This document shows positions 56,592-64,000 of a DNA stretch of 64,000 nucleotides, in pieces. Location: the NCBI RefSeq assembly GCF_001400735.1, contig NZ_LJPW01000108.1, positions 44,060-108,059 of the forward strand. Direction: 5' to 3'. Position 1 is the first letter of the stretch; the number at the start of each line of letters is the position of its first letter. The notes under the pieces were generated by a model. The model did not search any database, was not told the origin of the DNA, and saw nothing but the letters and a program-made list of their open reading frames with translations. The stretch is from Pseudomonas caricapapayae. GTDB taxonomy: Bacteria; Pseudomonadota; Gammaproteobacteria; Pseudomonadales; Pseudomonadaceae. The position numbers were made by a program, and so were the translations under genes.

Positions 56592-57563
56592 GTGCCGACA
56601 ATCATTATCCGCTGGAGCCGACGCCTGTTGAAGGGGCTGGCCCTTGTCCTTGTGGCCGCGCTGAATACTCAGGCTGCCGATCTCATCGTCGGTGATCAGA
56701 GTTACAGCGCCCGGACCGTCATGGAAGCGGCCGGTGTACTCAAGGATCTTCCCTACGAGCTGGAATGGAAGCAGTTCACGGCAGGCTCTCCGGTTGCAGA
56801 AGCATTGAATGCCGGCAGTCTGGATATCGGCTTGCTGGGTGATTCGCCCGCGCTGTTCATGGGCGCGCTGGGTGCTCCGATCAAAGTGATCGGCGTGTCG
56901 CGGCAGAATCTCGAGGGTGTTGCGATTGTGGTGCGCAAGGATTCGCCGATCAAAACCGTCGCTGATCTGGCCGGCAAGAAGGTCGCCATCTGGAAAGGAT
57001 CGTTCAGCCAGCAGTTGATGCTGACTGCGCTGGACAAGGCGGGTGTCGCCCGCGATGCCGTGGATTATCGCTACCTTGGCGCACTGGACTCTTCCCATGC
57101 ACTGGACGGTGGCTCCGTGGATGCCATTGCGACCTGGGAGCCCTATATCACTCAACAGGAGCGTCAGGGCGCACGGATCATCGCGACCGCCGAGGGGCTG
57201 ATCCCTGCGCAAAGCTTCATTGTTGCCAACGATCAGGCGATCAAGGACAAGCGTGCGCAGATCAGTGATTTCCTGCAACGCCTGCAAGCTGCCCGCGCCT
57301 GGTCGGTCAGTGATCCACAGCACAATGAAATCTATGCCAATGCCTGGGCCACGCTGACCAAGGCCGATGCACACGTGGCGCGCCGCTGGTTTTCCCGGGC
57401 TCAGGTCGTGGTGGTGCCGATTACCCCGCAAGTGGTGGACGGCGCACAGCAGACCATCGATTTTTTCAACAAAGCAGGGCTGACCAGGCGTTATCCTGCT
57501 GCCAGCGTATTCGACGAATCGTTCAATGCGGTGCTGGACAGCCAGACGCAGGCCGCCCGCTGA
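56592..57563 (+). CDS. SsuA-like aliphatic sulfonate/ sulfur-compound substrate-binding protein
   Basis: The 323-residue protein has a signal peptide (WSRRLLKGLALVLVAALNTQA) and a type II periplasmic-binding fold of the SsuA/TauA family (GSLDIGLLGDSPALFMGALG, VAIWKGSFSQQL, DAIATWEPYITQQE). GTG 56592 has GGAGA (56579-56583) 8 nt upstream; ATG 56571 is the alternative. No ABC permease or ATPase is next to it; it is followed 28 bp later by a BisC-like gene. It probably binds a sulfur compound for import by another transporter's membrane part. Confidence 0.85.
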   Translation: MPTIIIRWSRRLLKGLALVLVAALNTQAADLIVGDQSYSARTVMEAAGVLKDLPYELEWKQFTAGSPVAEALNAGSLDIGLLGDSPALFMGALGAPIKVIGVSRQNLEGVAIVVRKDSPIKTVADLAGKKVAIWKGSFSQQLMLTALDKAGVARDAVDYRYLGALDSSHALDGGSVDAIATWEPYITQQERQGARIIATAEGLIPAQSFIVANDQAIKDKRAQISDFLQRLQAARAWSVSDPQHNEIYANAWATLTKADAHVARRWFSRAQVVVVPITPQVVDGAQQTIDFFNKAGLTRRYPAASVFDESFNAVLDSQTQAAR

Positions 57564-57591
57564 ACGACTGTTTTGTCCGGGAGCCTTCACC

Positions 57592-59862
57592 ATGAGCTTT
57601 ACATCATTGCACTGGGGCACCTATCGCCCGCAGGTCAAGGGCGGAAAACTGGAAGCATTGTTGCCTGTGGAATGGGACCAGGACCCTTCACCGATTGGTG
57701 ATTCGGTTGCCGACGCCATAACCTCGCCCACTCGCGTCATGCGCCCGGCGGTACGTCGCAGTTTTCTTCAACAGGCAGGCGGGCGTCCCGATTTGCGCGG
57801 GCAGGAACCGTTCGTCGAGGTCTCCTGGGAGGTCGCACTGGATCTGGTCGCCAGTGAGTTGCAGCGTGTCAGGCACGAGTATGGCAACCGGGCCATCTTC
57901 GGCGGCAGCTATGGCTGGGGCAGCGCAGGGCGCTTTCATCACGCGCAAAGCCAGCTGCATCGTTTCCTCAACTGCATAGGCGGTTATGTATTCAGTACCG
58001 ACAGCTACAGCCTGGGGGCCGGACGCGTACTGATGCCGCACATCGTCGGCAACATGGACTGGCTGCTGGCGGCGCATACGTCCTGGAAGAACCTCGCCGA
58101 ACACTGCGAGCTGTTCGTTGCCTTCGGTGGTCTGCCGGCCAAGAATGCGCAGACCAGCCCCGGCGGTGCCAGTGATCACCTGCTGACCGACGCGCTGCAG
58201 TGCATGTCTGACGCCGGTGTGGAGTTCGTCAATGTCAGCCCGTTGCGTGATGATCTGGTGGGCCCTGAGCATAACCAGTGGCTCGCTGTACGACCAGGCA
58301 GCGACACAGCGTTGATGATGGCGCTTGCCTGGGTATTGATCAGCGAAGGTCTGCACAACGAGGATTTCGTCCAGCGCTACACCGTGGGCTACGACCGCTT
58401 TCGCGATTACCTGCTGGGGCGTACCGACGGCCAGCCGAAGGACCCGCGCTGGGCCGAGGCATTGACCGATATCCCCGCGCAGCAGATTGTCGCGCTGGCA
58501 CGGCGCATGGCCAGCAAGCGCACCATGATCAACGTCGCCTATTCCTTGCAGCGTTCGCTACATGGCGAGCAACCATTCTGGATGACCGTTACCTTGGCCG
58601 CGCTGTTGGGGCAGATCGGCTTGCCCGGTGGCGGTTTCGGGTTGGGTTACGGCTGCATGAACAATACCGGCAGTGGCCGCAAGGCGTTTTCCGGGCCGCG
58701 TTTTTCCCAGGGCAGCAACCCGGTCAAGGACTTCATTCCGGTCGCGCGGGTGACGGATATGTTGCTCAACCCCGGTACATCCTTCGATTACAACGGTCAG
58801 CAACAGACTTACCCGGATATCCGCCTGGTGTATTGGGCGGGCGGCAACATCTTTCATCATCATCAGGACCTCAATCGGCTGCTCGAAGCGTGGCAGCGGC
58901 CGCAAACCATCATCGTTCACGAACAGTTCTGGACCGCTCAGGCGCGCTACGCCGATATCGTGCTGCCGGCCACCACGGCGCTGGAGCGTGACGATATCGG
59001 CAGCTCGGCCTCTGACCGCTTCATGATTGCCATGCAACAGGCCATCGAGCCGGTGGGCGAGTCTCGCGATGACTATTCGATTCTGTCCGGGCTGGCCCGG
59101 CGGCTGGGTGTGGCAGATGCGTTTACCGAAGGTCGCGATGCGCGCGGCTGGCTGCACTTTATCTATGACGAGTCTCGGCAGCGGGCCGAAACGTTCGGTA
59201 TTACGCTGCCTGATTTCGAGCAGTTCTGGCGTGACGGTTTGCTGGAAATAGACTATCCGCAAGCCGACACCGTGTTGCTCAAGTCCTTCCGCGATGACCC
59301 TGATGCGCACCCATTGCCGACACCGTCCGGACGCATCGAGATATTTTCCGAACGCATCGCAGGCTTTGGCTATGCCGATTGCCCCGGCCATCCGGTATGG
59401 CTGAACAAGCCAGCGCCGGCCCATGCACTGCACCTGCTGTCCAATCAACCGAAAACCCGCCTGCATAGCCAGTACGACCACGGCAGCTACAGCCGCGCTT
59501 CTAAAATTCAGACGCGCGAGCCGCTGACCATTAACCCGCACGACGCCCAGTCGCGCGGGCTGATCGATGGTGACGTGGTCAAGGTCTTCAACGAGCGGGG
59601 GGCGTTTCTGGCCGGGGTGATCGTATCGGATGGCATTCGGCCCGGCGTGGTGCAAATAGCCACCGGTGCCTGGTTCGATCCACTGGTGCCTGGCGAGCAG
59701 GGCAGCCTGGAAAAGCATGGGAATCCCAACGTGATCACTCAGGACGTCGGTGCGTCCAGCCTGTCGCAAGGCTGTGCGGCGCAGACTGCGTCGGTGGAAA
59801 TCGTCAAATGGACAGAGGCATTGCCGCCAGTGACGGCGTTCGAGCCGCCGTCCTTGCTCTGA
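57592..59862 (+). CDS. BisC-like molybdopterin oxidoreductase (biotin/DMSO S-oxide reductase type)
   Basis: The 756-residue molybdenum enzyme has Mo-bis-MGD family segments: GGSYGWGSAGRFHHAQSQLH (with the likely Mo-binding Ser), LPGGGFGLGYGCMNNTG, VYWAGGNIFHHHQDLNRLL, and the C-terminal MGD domain (RLHSQYDHGSYSRASKIQ, REPLTINPHDA). No Tat signal is present, so it is cytoplasmic like BisC. E. coli BisC (777 aa) reduces biotin and methionine sulfoxides. ATG 57592 follows GGGAG. The link to SsuA-like genes suggests use of organic S-oxides as sulfur sources. Confidence 0.85.
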   Translation: MSFTSLHWGTYRPQVKGGKLEALLPVEWDQDPSPIGDSVADAITSPTRVMRPAVRRSFLQQAGGRPDLRGQEPFVEVSWEVALDLVASELQRVRHEYGNRAIFGGSYGWGSAGRFHHAQSQLHRFLNCIGGYVFSTDSYSLGAGRVLMPHIVGNMDWLLAAHTSWKNLAEHCELFVAFGGLPAKNAQTSPGGASDHLLTDALQCMSDAGVEFVNVSPLRDDLVGPEHNQWLAVRPGSDTALMMALAWVLISEGLHNEDFVQRYTVGYDRFRDYLLGRTDGQPKDPRWAEALTDIPAQQIVALARRMASKRTMINVAYSLQRSLHGEQPFWMTVTLAALLGQIGLPGGGFGLGYGCMNNTGSGRKAFSGPRFSQGSNPVKDFIPVARVTDMLLNPGTSFDYNGQQQTYPDIRLVYWAGGNIFHHHQDLNRLLEAWQRPQTIIVHEQFWTAQARYADIVLPATTALERDDIGSSASDRFMIAMQQAIEPVGESRDDYSILSGLARRLGVADAFTEGRDARGWLHFIYDESRQRAETFGITLPDFEQFWRDGLLEIDYPQADTVLLKSFRDDPDAHPLPTPSGRIEIFSERIAGFGYADCPGHPVWLNKPAPAHALHLLSNQPKTRLHSQYDHGSYSRASKIQTREPLTINPHDAQSRGLIDGDVVKVFNERGAFLAGVIVSDGIRPGVVQIATGAWFDPLVPGEQGSLEKHGNPNVITQDVGASSLSQGCAAQTASVEIVKWTEALPPVTAFEPPSLL

Positions 59863-59869
59863 AAAGGCG

Positions 59870-61075
59870 TTACCGACCGCTTTGCTGGTCTTTGCTGCGC
59901 GCCGCGAAAGCGGCCTTGCCGACGCCCATCAGCACCGCATCGTTCTGCGGTGTATGCACCCGGCCGCACAGGACATTACGGTAATGGCGCTGCAGCGGGT
60001 TACTGCGTGAAAGTCCTGGATTTCCGGACGCTTCTATGGCCAGTTCCACCGCGCGGATCGCATTGCCGGTTACCAGGTATTTGATTTGCGCAGCATGCTG
60101 TGCCGGTGTATGGCCATGAGCCGCAGAGTGCAGCAGGCTCTGGTTGGCGAACAGCAGCGTGTCGATCTGCCCGACGGCTTCCTGAAAGCGTGGCAAGGTC
60201 GACAAGGCCGCGCCGAGGTTGGATGGCGTGCGCTGCTCAAGCCAGTGCACCAGCCAGTCGCGTGCGGAGTGGGCGATGCCGTCATAGACCGACGACAGCA
60301 ATACCGACATCCACAGCATGCCTGCCCCATCAAGCTCGGATTGCGGAGCGCTCCACGGGCTCACGCTGACGGCGTGGTCGAGCGGCACCCGCACGTTGTC
60401 GAATCTGACTTCGTGGCTACTGGTGGCGCGCATGCCCAGGTGATCCCAGTCCTCGATGATTCTGATGCCCGGTGTGTCCTTGTGGACCAGCCAGCTGCCC
60501 ACCAGCGGGTCATCGTCATCGCTGCGTGCCCATACGGCAAACCAGGTCAGGCCATGACTGCCGGTGGAGTAGATCTTGCTGCCGCTGATGTGCCAGCCGT
60601 CGGCGCTGCGGCGGGCGACGGTGCCTGGCAGACCGCCGCGCGCCGGTGTTCCCAGGTCGGGCTCCACGCGCAGGGCATTGATCAGCGCGCCATCGCGTAC
60701 CGCTTCCTCGGCGACCTGTACGCGTAGATGGCTCGGCCAGTTGCGGTTTTCTTGCAGCCTCGAATGCTGCAGGTATTGCATAACCAGAATCAGCGCCGTT
60801 GAAGGCTCACCTTTCGCCACCGCGCTGACCACCTGCTGCGCACGCGGCAGATCGGCACCGTCGCCGCCCAGTTCGGTCGGCACGGTCAGGCCAAGCAGGC
60901 GATGGGTGTGCAGCAACTGGAAGTTGGCATGAGGGAATTCGGCGCTGATGTCGTACTGCTCGGCGGTTTCAGCCAGTGTGGCGGTCAGCGCAGCCAGCCT
61001 TTCGCTGAAGTCTTCAGCCGACTCGGGTGACGGGACATGCTGGCGCGGGGTCGGGCGCAGGGTCGAGAGTGTCAT
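59870..61075 (-). CDS. Acyl-CoA dehydrogenase-fold flavoenzyme, SfnB/DszC-like
   Basis: The 401-residue protein has the ACAD fold: GLTVPTELGGDGADLPRAQQ, GWHISGSKIYSTGS, GMRATSSHEVRFDNVRVP, and a C-terminal helical domain. The catalytic Glu of true acyl-CoA dehydrogenases is not clear. Its neighbours (SsuA-like genes, rhodanese, cysteine dioxygenase) fit the SfnB/DszC class of sulfur-acquisition enzymes, some of which are FMNH2-dependent monooxygenases on sulfones. ATG 61075 follows AAGGAC. It converges with the BisC gene (7 bp). Confidence 0.8.
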   Translation of the reverse strand: MTLSTLRPTPRQHVPSPESAEDFSERLAALTATLAETAEQYDISAEFPHANFQLLHTHRLLGLTVPTELGGDGADLPRAQQVVSAVAKGEPSTALILVMQYLQHSRLQENRNWPSHLRVQVAEEAVRDGALINALRVEPDLGTPARGGLPGTVARRSADGWHISGSKIYSTGSHGLTWFAVWARSDDDDPLVGSWLVHKDTPGIRIIEDWDHLGMRATSSHEVRFDNVRVPLDHAVSVSPWSAPQSELDGAGMLWMSVLLSSVYDGIAHSARDWLVHWLEQRTPSNLGAALSTLPRFQEAVGQIDTLLFANQSLLHSAAHGHTPAQHAAQIKYLVTGNAIRAVELAIEASGNPGLSRSNPLQRHYRNVLCGRVHTPQNDAVLMGVGKAAFAARSKDQQSGR

Positions 61076-61108
61076 GCGGGGGTCCTTTTCGCAGCGGTTA
61101 TGCAGCAT

Positions 61109-62098
61109 TCATTGAGCAGCAGCCTGAGCGATCTGCGCGCGTGATGCGTTGAAGCTTTTGTCGAAGCCTGTGGAAACGTCAATCCGTCTGGTCAGGATGC
61201 CTTCGGCCAGGTAGGTGTCAGCGGTGTTTTGCAGGCCCTGAACAATCTGATCGTCAATCGGCGTGCGCTGCATTTTCGTCGCCTTGGCCACTGCCAGATG
61301 CACCGACAATGGCAGGCCGGTGACCTTCGCCTGGGCAGCAGCATATTCTTCGGGGTGGGCATTGGACCAATTGAAGGCGCGCTCCACGCGAGCGACGAAA
61401 TCATCCAGTTGGGCGCGTTTGCTTTCGATGGCTTTGCTGGTAGCAGCGAGGTAAAGGTGATTGCTCAACAGTTCGCTGCCACTGACCAGCACGCGAGCGT
61501 CACTTTGCGTGATGGAAATCGTAGTGTATGGGTCCCAGGTCGCCCAGGCATCGGCATCGCCGCTGTCCAGCAGCAGGCGCGATTCGCTGGGCAGCAGGTT
61601 GATAAAGGTGACGTCACTGGTTTTCAGCCCGGCCTCCTGCAAGGCGCGGATCGCCAGATAATGGCCGATGGAGCCACGTCCGGTGACGATACGTTTGCCT
61701 TTCAGGTCGGCAACGGTCTTGATCGGCGAGTCTTTCGGCACCAGCACCGCCGTGGTGAAGCGCCCCTGGGCGTGAGTGATGCTGACCACCTTCAACGGCG
61801 CACCCGCGCCCAGAGCGAATACATAGGGCGCATCACCCAGTGCACCGATATCCACAGCGCCCGCATTCAGTGCCTCTCCCAGAGGTGCCGCCGAGGGGAA
61901 CTCGGAAAACTGGATCTCGTACGGCACATCTTTGAGTTCGCCGGAGACTTGCAACAGTATTTTCAGCAGTGACTTCTGATTGGCGACCAACAGCGGAGCC
62001 TGTTCGGCAGCCACCGCCTGCTGGCCTGCCAGCACACTGAGCAATGCGCCCAGCAACAGGCTTTTGAGGGCCAGGGGAAATTTCAAAAAAGGCAGCAT
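61109..62098 (-). CDS. SsuA-like aliphatic sulfonate substrate-binding protein (second copy)
   Basis: The 329-residue protein has a signal peptide ending near AVAAEQ, then a SsuA-type binding fold (GAVDIGALGDAPYVFALGAG, RIVTGRGSIGHYLA, DADAWATWDPYTTI). It shares short blocks with the protein at 56592 (DSPIKTVADLxGK) but is clearly divergent. It lies 33 bp upstream of the ACAD-like gene on the same strand. No permease/ATPase genes are adjacent. Confidence 0.87.
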   Translation of the reverse strand: MLPFLKFPLALKSLLLGALLSVLAGQQAVAAEQAPLLVANQKSLLKILLQVSGELKDVPYEIQFSEFPSAAPLGEALNAGAVDIGALGDAPYVFALGAGAPLKVVSITHAQGRFTTAVLVPKDSPIKTVADLKGKRIVTGRGSIGHYLAIRALQEAGLKTSDVTFINLLPSESRLLLDSGDADAWATWDPYTTISITQSDARVLVSGSELLSNHLYLAATSKAIESKRAQLDDFVARVERAFNWSNAHPEEYAAAQAKVTGLPLSVHLAVAKATKMQRTPIDDQIVQGLQNTADTYLAEGILTRRIDVSTGFDKSFNASRAQIAQAAAQ

Positions 62099-62142
62099 TG
62101 AGGTGTTTCTCCATTGAGTTGATCGGTCGGCCAGACACTTAT

Positions 62143-62239
62143 CGTTCCTCACGCTCCAGCGTGGGAATGCCTTGGGTGACGCTCCGCGTCACAAATCCGC
62201 GCCGCACCGCAGGTTCACGGCTGGACGCGGAGCGTCCAG
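62143..62239. repeat. REP/BIME-like element with three palindromes
   Basis: Three hairpins in 97 bp: CACGCT-CC-AGCGTG (62150-62163), GTGACGC-TCC-GCGTCAC (62176-62192) and CTGGACGC-GGA-GCGTCCAG (62221-62239). The core resembles the REP sequences scattered in P. syringae and P. fluorescens genomes. It lies in the rhodanese-SsuA-like spacer. Confidence 0.8.
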
Positions 62240-62285
62240 AAATGCATGCCAGCGCTGAGCATTGGCACGATAGCCATGCACACGC

Positions 62286-63869
62286 TCAGATCACGTGAAA
62301 CCCATGTGTGCCGTCACGCCCTAGTTGTTCTACCAGGCCATACTCCCAGTCCAGATACGCCTGCATGGCTTCACGCGGCGCATCGGTGCCTTCATAGGGG
62401 CGGCGGTAGCGGTCGATGCGTGGCGAGGCCAGTCGGCTTTCGCCGTGCTCCAGTGGCTGACCGGCCTTGATCCAGCTGGCGGTGCCGCCGTCGAGCAGAA
62501 ACACCGGTTTGTCGGTCAGGGCCTCGACATCGGCCACAGCAAAGCGCGCCAGACGGCTGCTGCCGCAGGTCAATACATAACGATCGGCGGCGGGTATCTT
62601 CTCCAGCGCCTGTTTGAGGTCGGCGCGCAAGGTCCACCAGGCACCGGGAATGTGCTGTTTGACATAGTTGGCGCTGGCCGTGAAGTCCAGCACCGCCACG
62701 TCCACCTGTGTCTGCCATTGAATGAGGGTCTCGACGCTGATCGCTTCCACATGTGGCGGTGTCGGGAAGGGCGCGTCCCAGTCACCCGGTTCGCTGAAAT
62801 CTGTGGCCTCCAGATCATCGATCACCGCCACGTCCCAGCCCAGTTGCGCCAGCCACGAGGCCGACATGTTGGCGCGTACGCCGTCATCGTCCAGCAGGAC
62901 GATTCGTGCGCCGCGTACGCTGGCGAAATGATCGGTTTCCTGCACCAACTGTCCGCCTGGAGTCGAGCGCGCACCGGGCAGATGGCCTTTGGCAAACTCT
63001 TCCGGGGTGCGTACATCGAACAGGTAGGTGGTGCGTGATGCCTCGGTTTGCCAGTGTTGCAGATCAGCGCGACTGGCCCGTTTGACACCGGCGCGGTCGG
63101 CGACCTTGCGCGCATCGGTACTGGCTGCCTCGCGGGTTTCTTCGCTGACCGCCGCAAAGCGCCGGTTCTGACCATGGTCCAGCGTCTGACCGGCGAGCAG
63201 CCAGCCAATCGTGCCATTGCGCAGGGCGCTGATCTGGTTGGGAAGCCCCGCGTTGACCAGCGACTGAGTGCCGATGATGCTGCGCGTACGGCCAGCGCAG
63301 TTGACGATGATTCGCGTGTTCGGGTCCGGTGCCAGTTCCCGCGCCCGCAGTACCAGCTCGGCTCCCGGCACGCTGATGCCGCCGGGAATGCTCATGGTCT
63401 GGTATTCGTCAAAGCGCCGGGCATCCAGTACGACTACATCGGCGTTGCTGTCGAGCAGGGCCTTGACCTGTTCAGCCGCCAGCGACGGCGTGGCACGCTG
63501 ATGCTCTACCAGTTCGCCAAACGCCTTGCTTGGCACATTCACGTCGATGAACAGCTCGCCGCCCGCGTCACGCCAGCCTTGCAGGCCACCTTCGAGCAGT
63601 TTGACGTTGCTGTAGCCCAGTGCCTGCAGACGTTGCAGGGCGACGTGCGCCAGGCCTTCGCCGTTGTCATACAGAGTCACGGCGGTATCACGGCGCGGAA
63701 TTCGCGAGAAAACCTCCAGCTCCAGTTTCGACAGCGGGATGTTCACGGCAAACAACGGGTGAGCCTCGGCAAAGGACGCTTCTTCACGTACGTCTACCAA
63801 CGCCAATTCCTGGCGTTCCAGCAATGCCTGACGAACGTCGGCGAAAGATCGGGTGGCGGGTGTGGTCAT
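62286..63869 (-). CDS. Four-domain rhodanese-family sulfurtransferase
   Basis: The 527-residue protein has four rhodanese modules (about 1-110, 120-235, 265-370 and 378-480) and a C-terminal tail. A catalytic-loop Cys is present only in module 2 (Cys191, VNCAGRTRS) and module 4 (Cys435, LTCGSSRLA). In modules 1 and 3 the position holds Asp (YDNGEG and LDDDGVR). It should move sulfane sulfur. The ATG overlaps the stop of the cysteine dioxygenase gene as ATGA, so the two are cotranslated. Confidence 0.9.
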   Translation of the reverse strand: MTTPATRSFADVRQALLERQELALVDVREEASFAEAHPLFAVNIPLSKLELEVFSRIPRRDTAVTLYDNGEGLAHVALQRLQALGYSNVKLLEGGLQGWRDAGGELFIDVNVPSKAFGELVEHQRATPSLAAEQVKALLDSNADVVVLDARRFDEYQTMSIPGGISVPGAELVLRARELAPDPNTRIIVNCAGRTRSIIGTQSLVNAGLPNQISALRNGTIGWLLAGQTLDHGQNRRFAAVSEETREAASTDARKVADRAGVKRASRADLQHWQTEASRTTYLFDVRTPEEFAKGHLPGARSTPGGQLVQETDHFASVRGARIVLLDDDGVRANMSASWLAQLGWDVAVIDDLEATDFSEPGDWDAPFPTPPHVEAISVETLIQWQTQVDVAVLDFTASANYVKQHIPGAWWTLRADLKQALEKIPAADRYVLTCGSSRLARFAVADVEALTDKPVFLLDGGTASWIKAGQPLEHGESRLASPRIDRYRRPYEGTDAPREAMQAYLDWEYGLVEQLGRDGTHGFHVI

Positions 63870-64000
63870 CGGGCGGGGCTCCCTGTTGGCTGATCCTGAT
63901 GGGGCGTGGCAGTACTGACGGCATTGGAATAGCCGGAGATAAAAAGCTTTTCGGTGCCGTCGAGGTCATAAACCGCACGCTTTACGGTGCCGATATCGGC
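63866..64000 (-). CDS. Cysteine dioxygenase-family protein, C-terminal end (5' end outside window)
   Basis: On the minus strand the frame entering at 64000 reads 44 residues before TGA (63868-63866), including GTVKRAVYDLDG and the family tail KLFISGYSN, typical of bacterial cysteine dioxygenases (compare KPFVSGYSN). It would oxidise cysteine to cysteine sulfinate; the metal site is outside the window. Overlap with the rhodanese start (ATGA) suggests a two-gene thiol/sulfane-sulfur operon. Confidence 0.8.
   Translation of the reverse strand, partial: ADIGTVKRAVYDLDGTEKLFISGYSNAVSTATPHQDQPTGSPAR

Noticed and set aside
58558..59769. 403-codon open frame antisense to the BisC-like gene
   Set aside because: Antisense to a well-supported molybdoenzyme; no start signal or recognisable domain.

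Overview
The window reads as a chromosomal core segment of a fluorescent Pseudomonas, most likely of the P. syringae group. Supporting signs are the gyrA-serC-pheA-tyrA-cmk-rpsA-ihfB supraoperon followed by wbpV/wbpL/wbpM, the earP-efp pair, a REP of the type scattered through P. syringae and P. fluorescens genomes, and gene order close to P. aeruginosa PA3162-PA3177 and PA2822-PA2832. Coding density is high, GC content is moderately high, and no phage, transposase, CRISPR or plasmid gene was seen.

Layout. 1-5632 (+): the 3' end of a DsbA-family gene, an ABC exporter, a membrane GGDEF/EAL protein and a TenA-like protein. 5662-10344 (-): a soluble diguanylate cyclase, then yciK-like SDR, mupP, ubiG and a methylthioadenosine deaminase that is divergent from mtnA. 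10465-22057 (+): mtnA, gyrA, serC, pheA, a tyrA gene fused to a shortened EPSP-synthase remnant, cmk, rpsA, ihfB and a LapA-domain protein. 22469-28763 (+): a beta-CASP metallo-hydrolase, wbpV, wbpL, wbpM and a ComEA-like protein, forming a very small O-antigen locus. 28869-41000: mixed genes (TetR, TlpA-like, serine transporter, Gre-like factor, earP/efp, ohr/ohrR, TauE, LysR, DUF1127, class II DAHP synthase, spermidine-synthase-like). 41386-53263: deaD, ygiD, tpm, htpX, alaA, msrB, gpx, sagS, a DUF815 ATPase, msrC and a coiled-coil membrane protein, with many oxidative-damage repair genes. 53546-53955: a duplicated tRNA-Glu/tRNA-Gly pair. 54040-64000: cupin, pirin and LysR genes, then a sulfur-acquisition block (two SsuA-like binding proteins, BisC-like molybdoenzyme, SfnB/DszC-like flavoenzyme, four-domain rhodanese, and the end of a cysteine dioxygenase).

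How the genes work together. The supraoperon joins aromatic amino acid synthesis (pheA, tyrA), serine/PLP synthesis (serC), nucleotide supply (cmk), DNA topology (gyrA) and translation (rpsA). mtaD-like and mtnA flank one divergent promoter and serve methylthioadenosine salvage. EarP rhamnosylates Arg32 of the EF-P encoded just downstream. MsrB, MsrC, Gpx and Ohr deal with oxidised methionine and peroxides.

The strongest oddity is the tyrA gene (17066-18670). The EPSP-synthase half that is normally fused to it in pseudomonads has lost about its first half in frame, and the remaining half has lost conserved active-site residues, yet the reading frame is open and still overlaps cmk by 4 bp. The hisC gene expected between pheA and tyrA is also missing.
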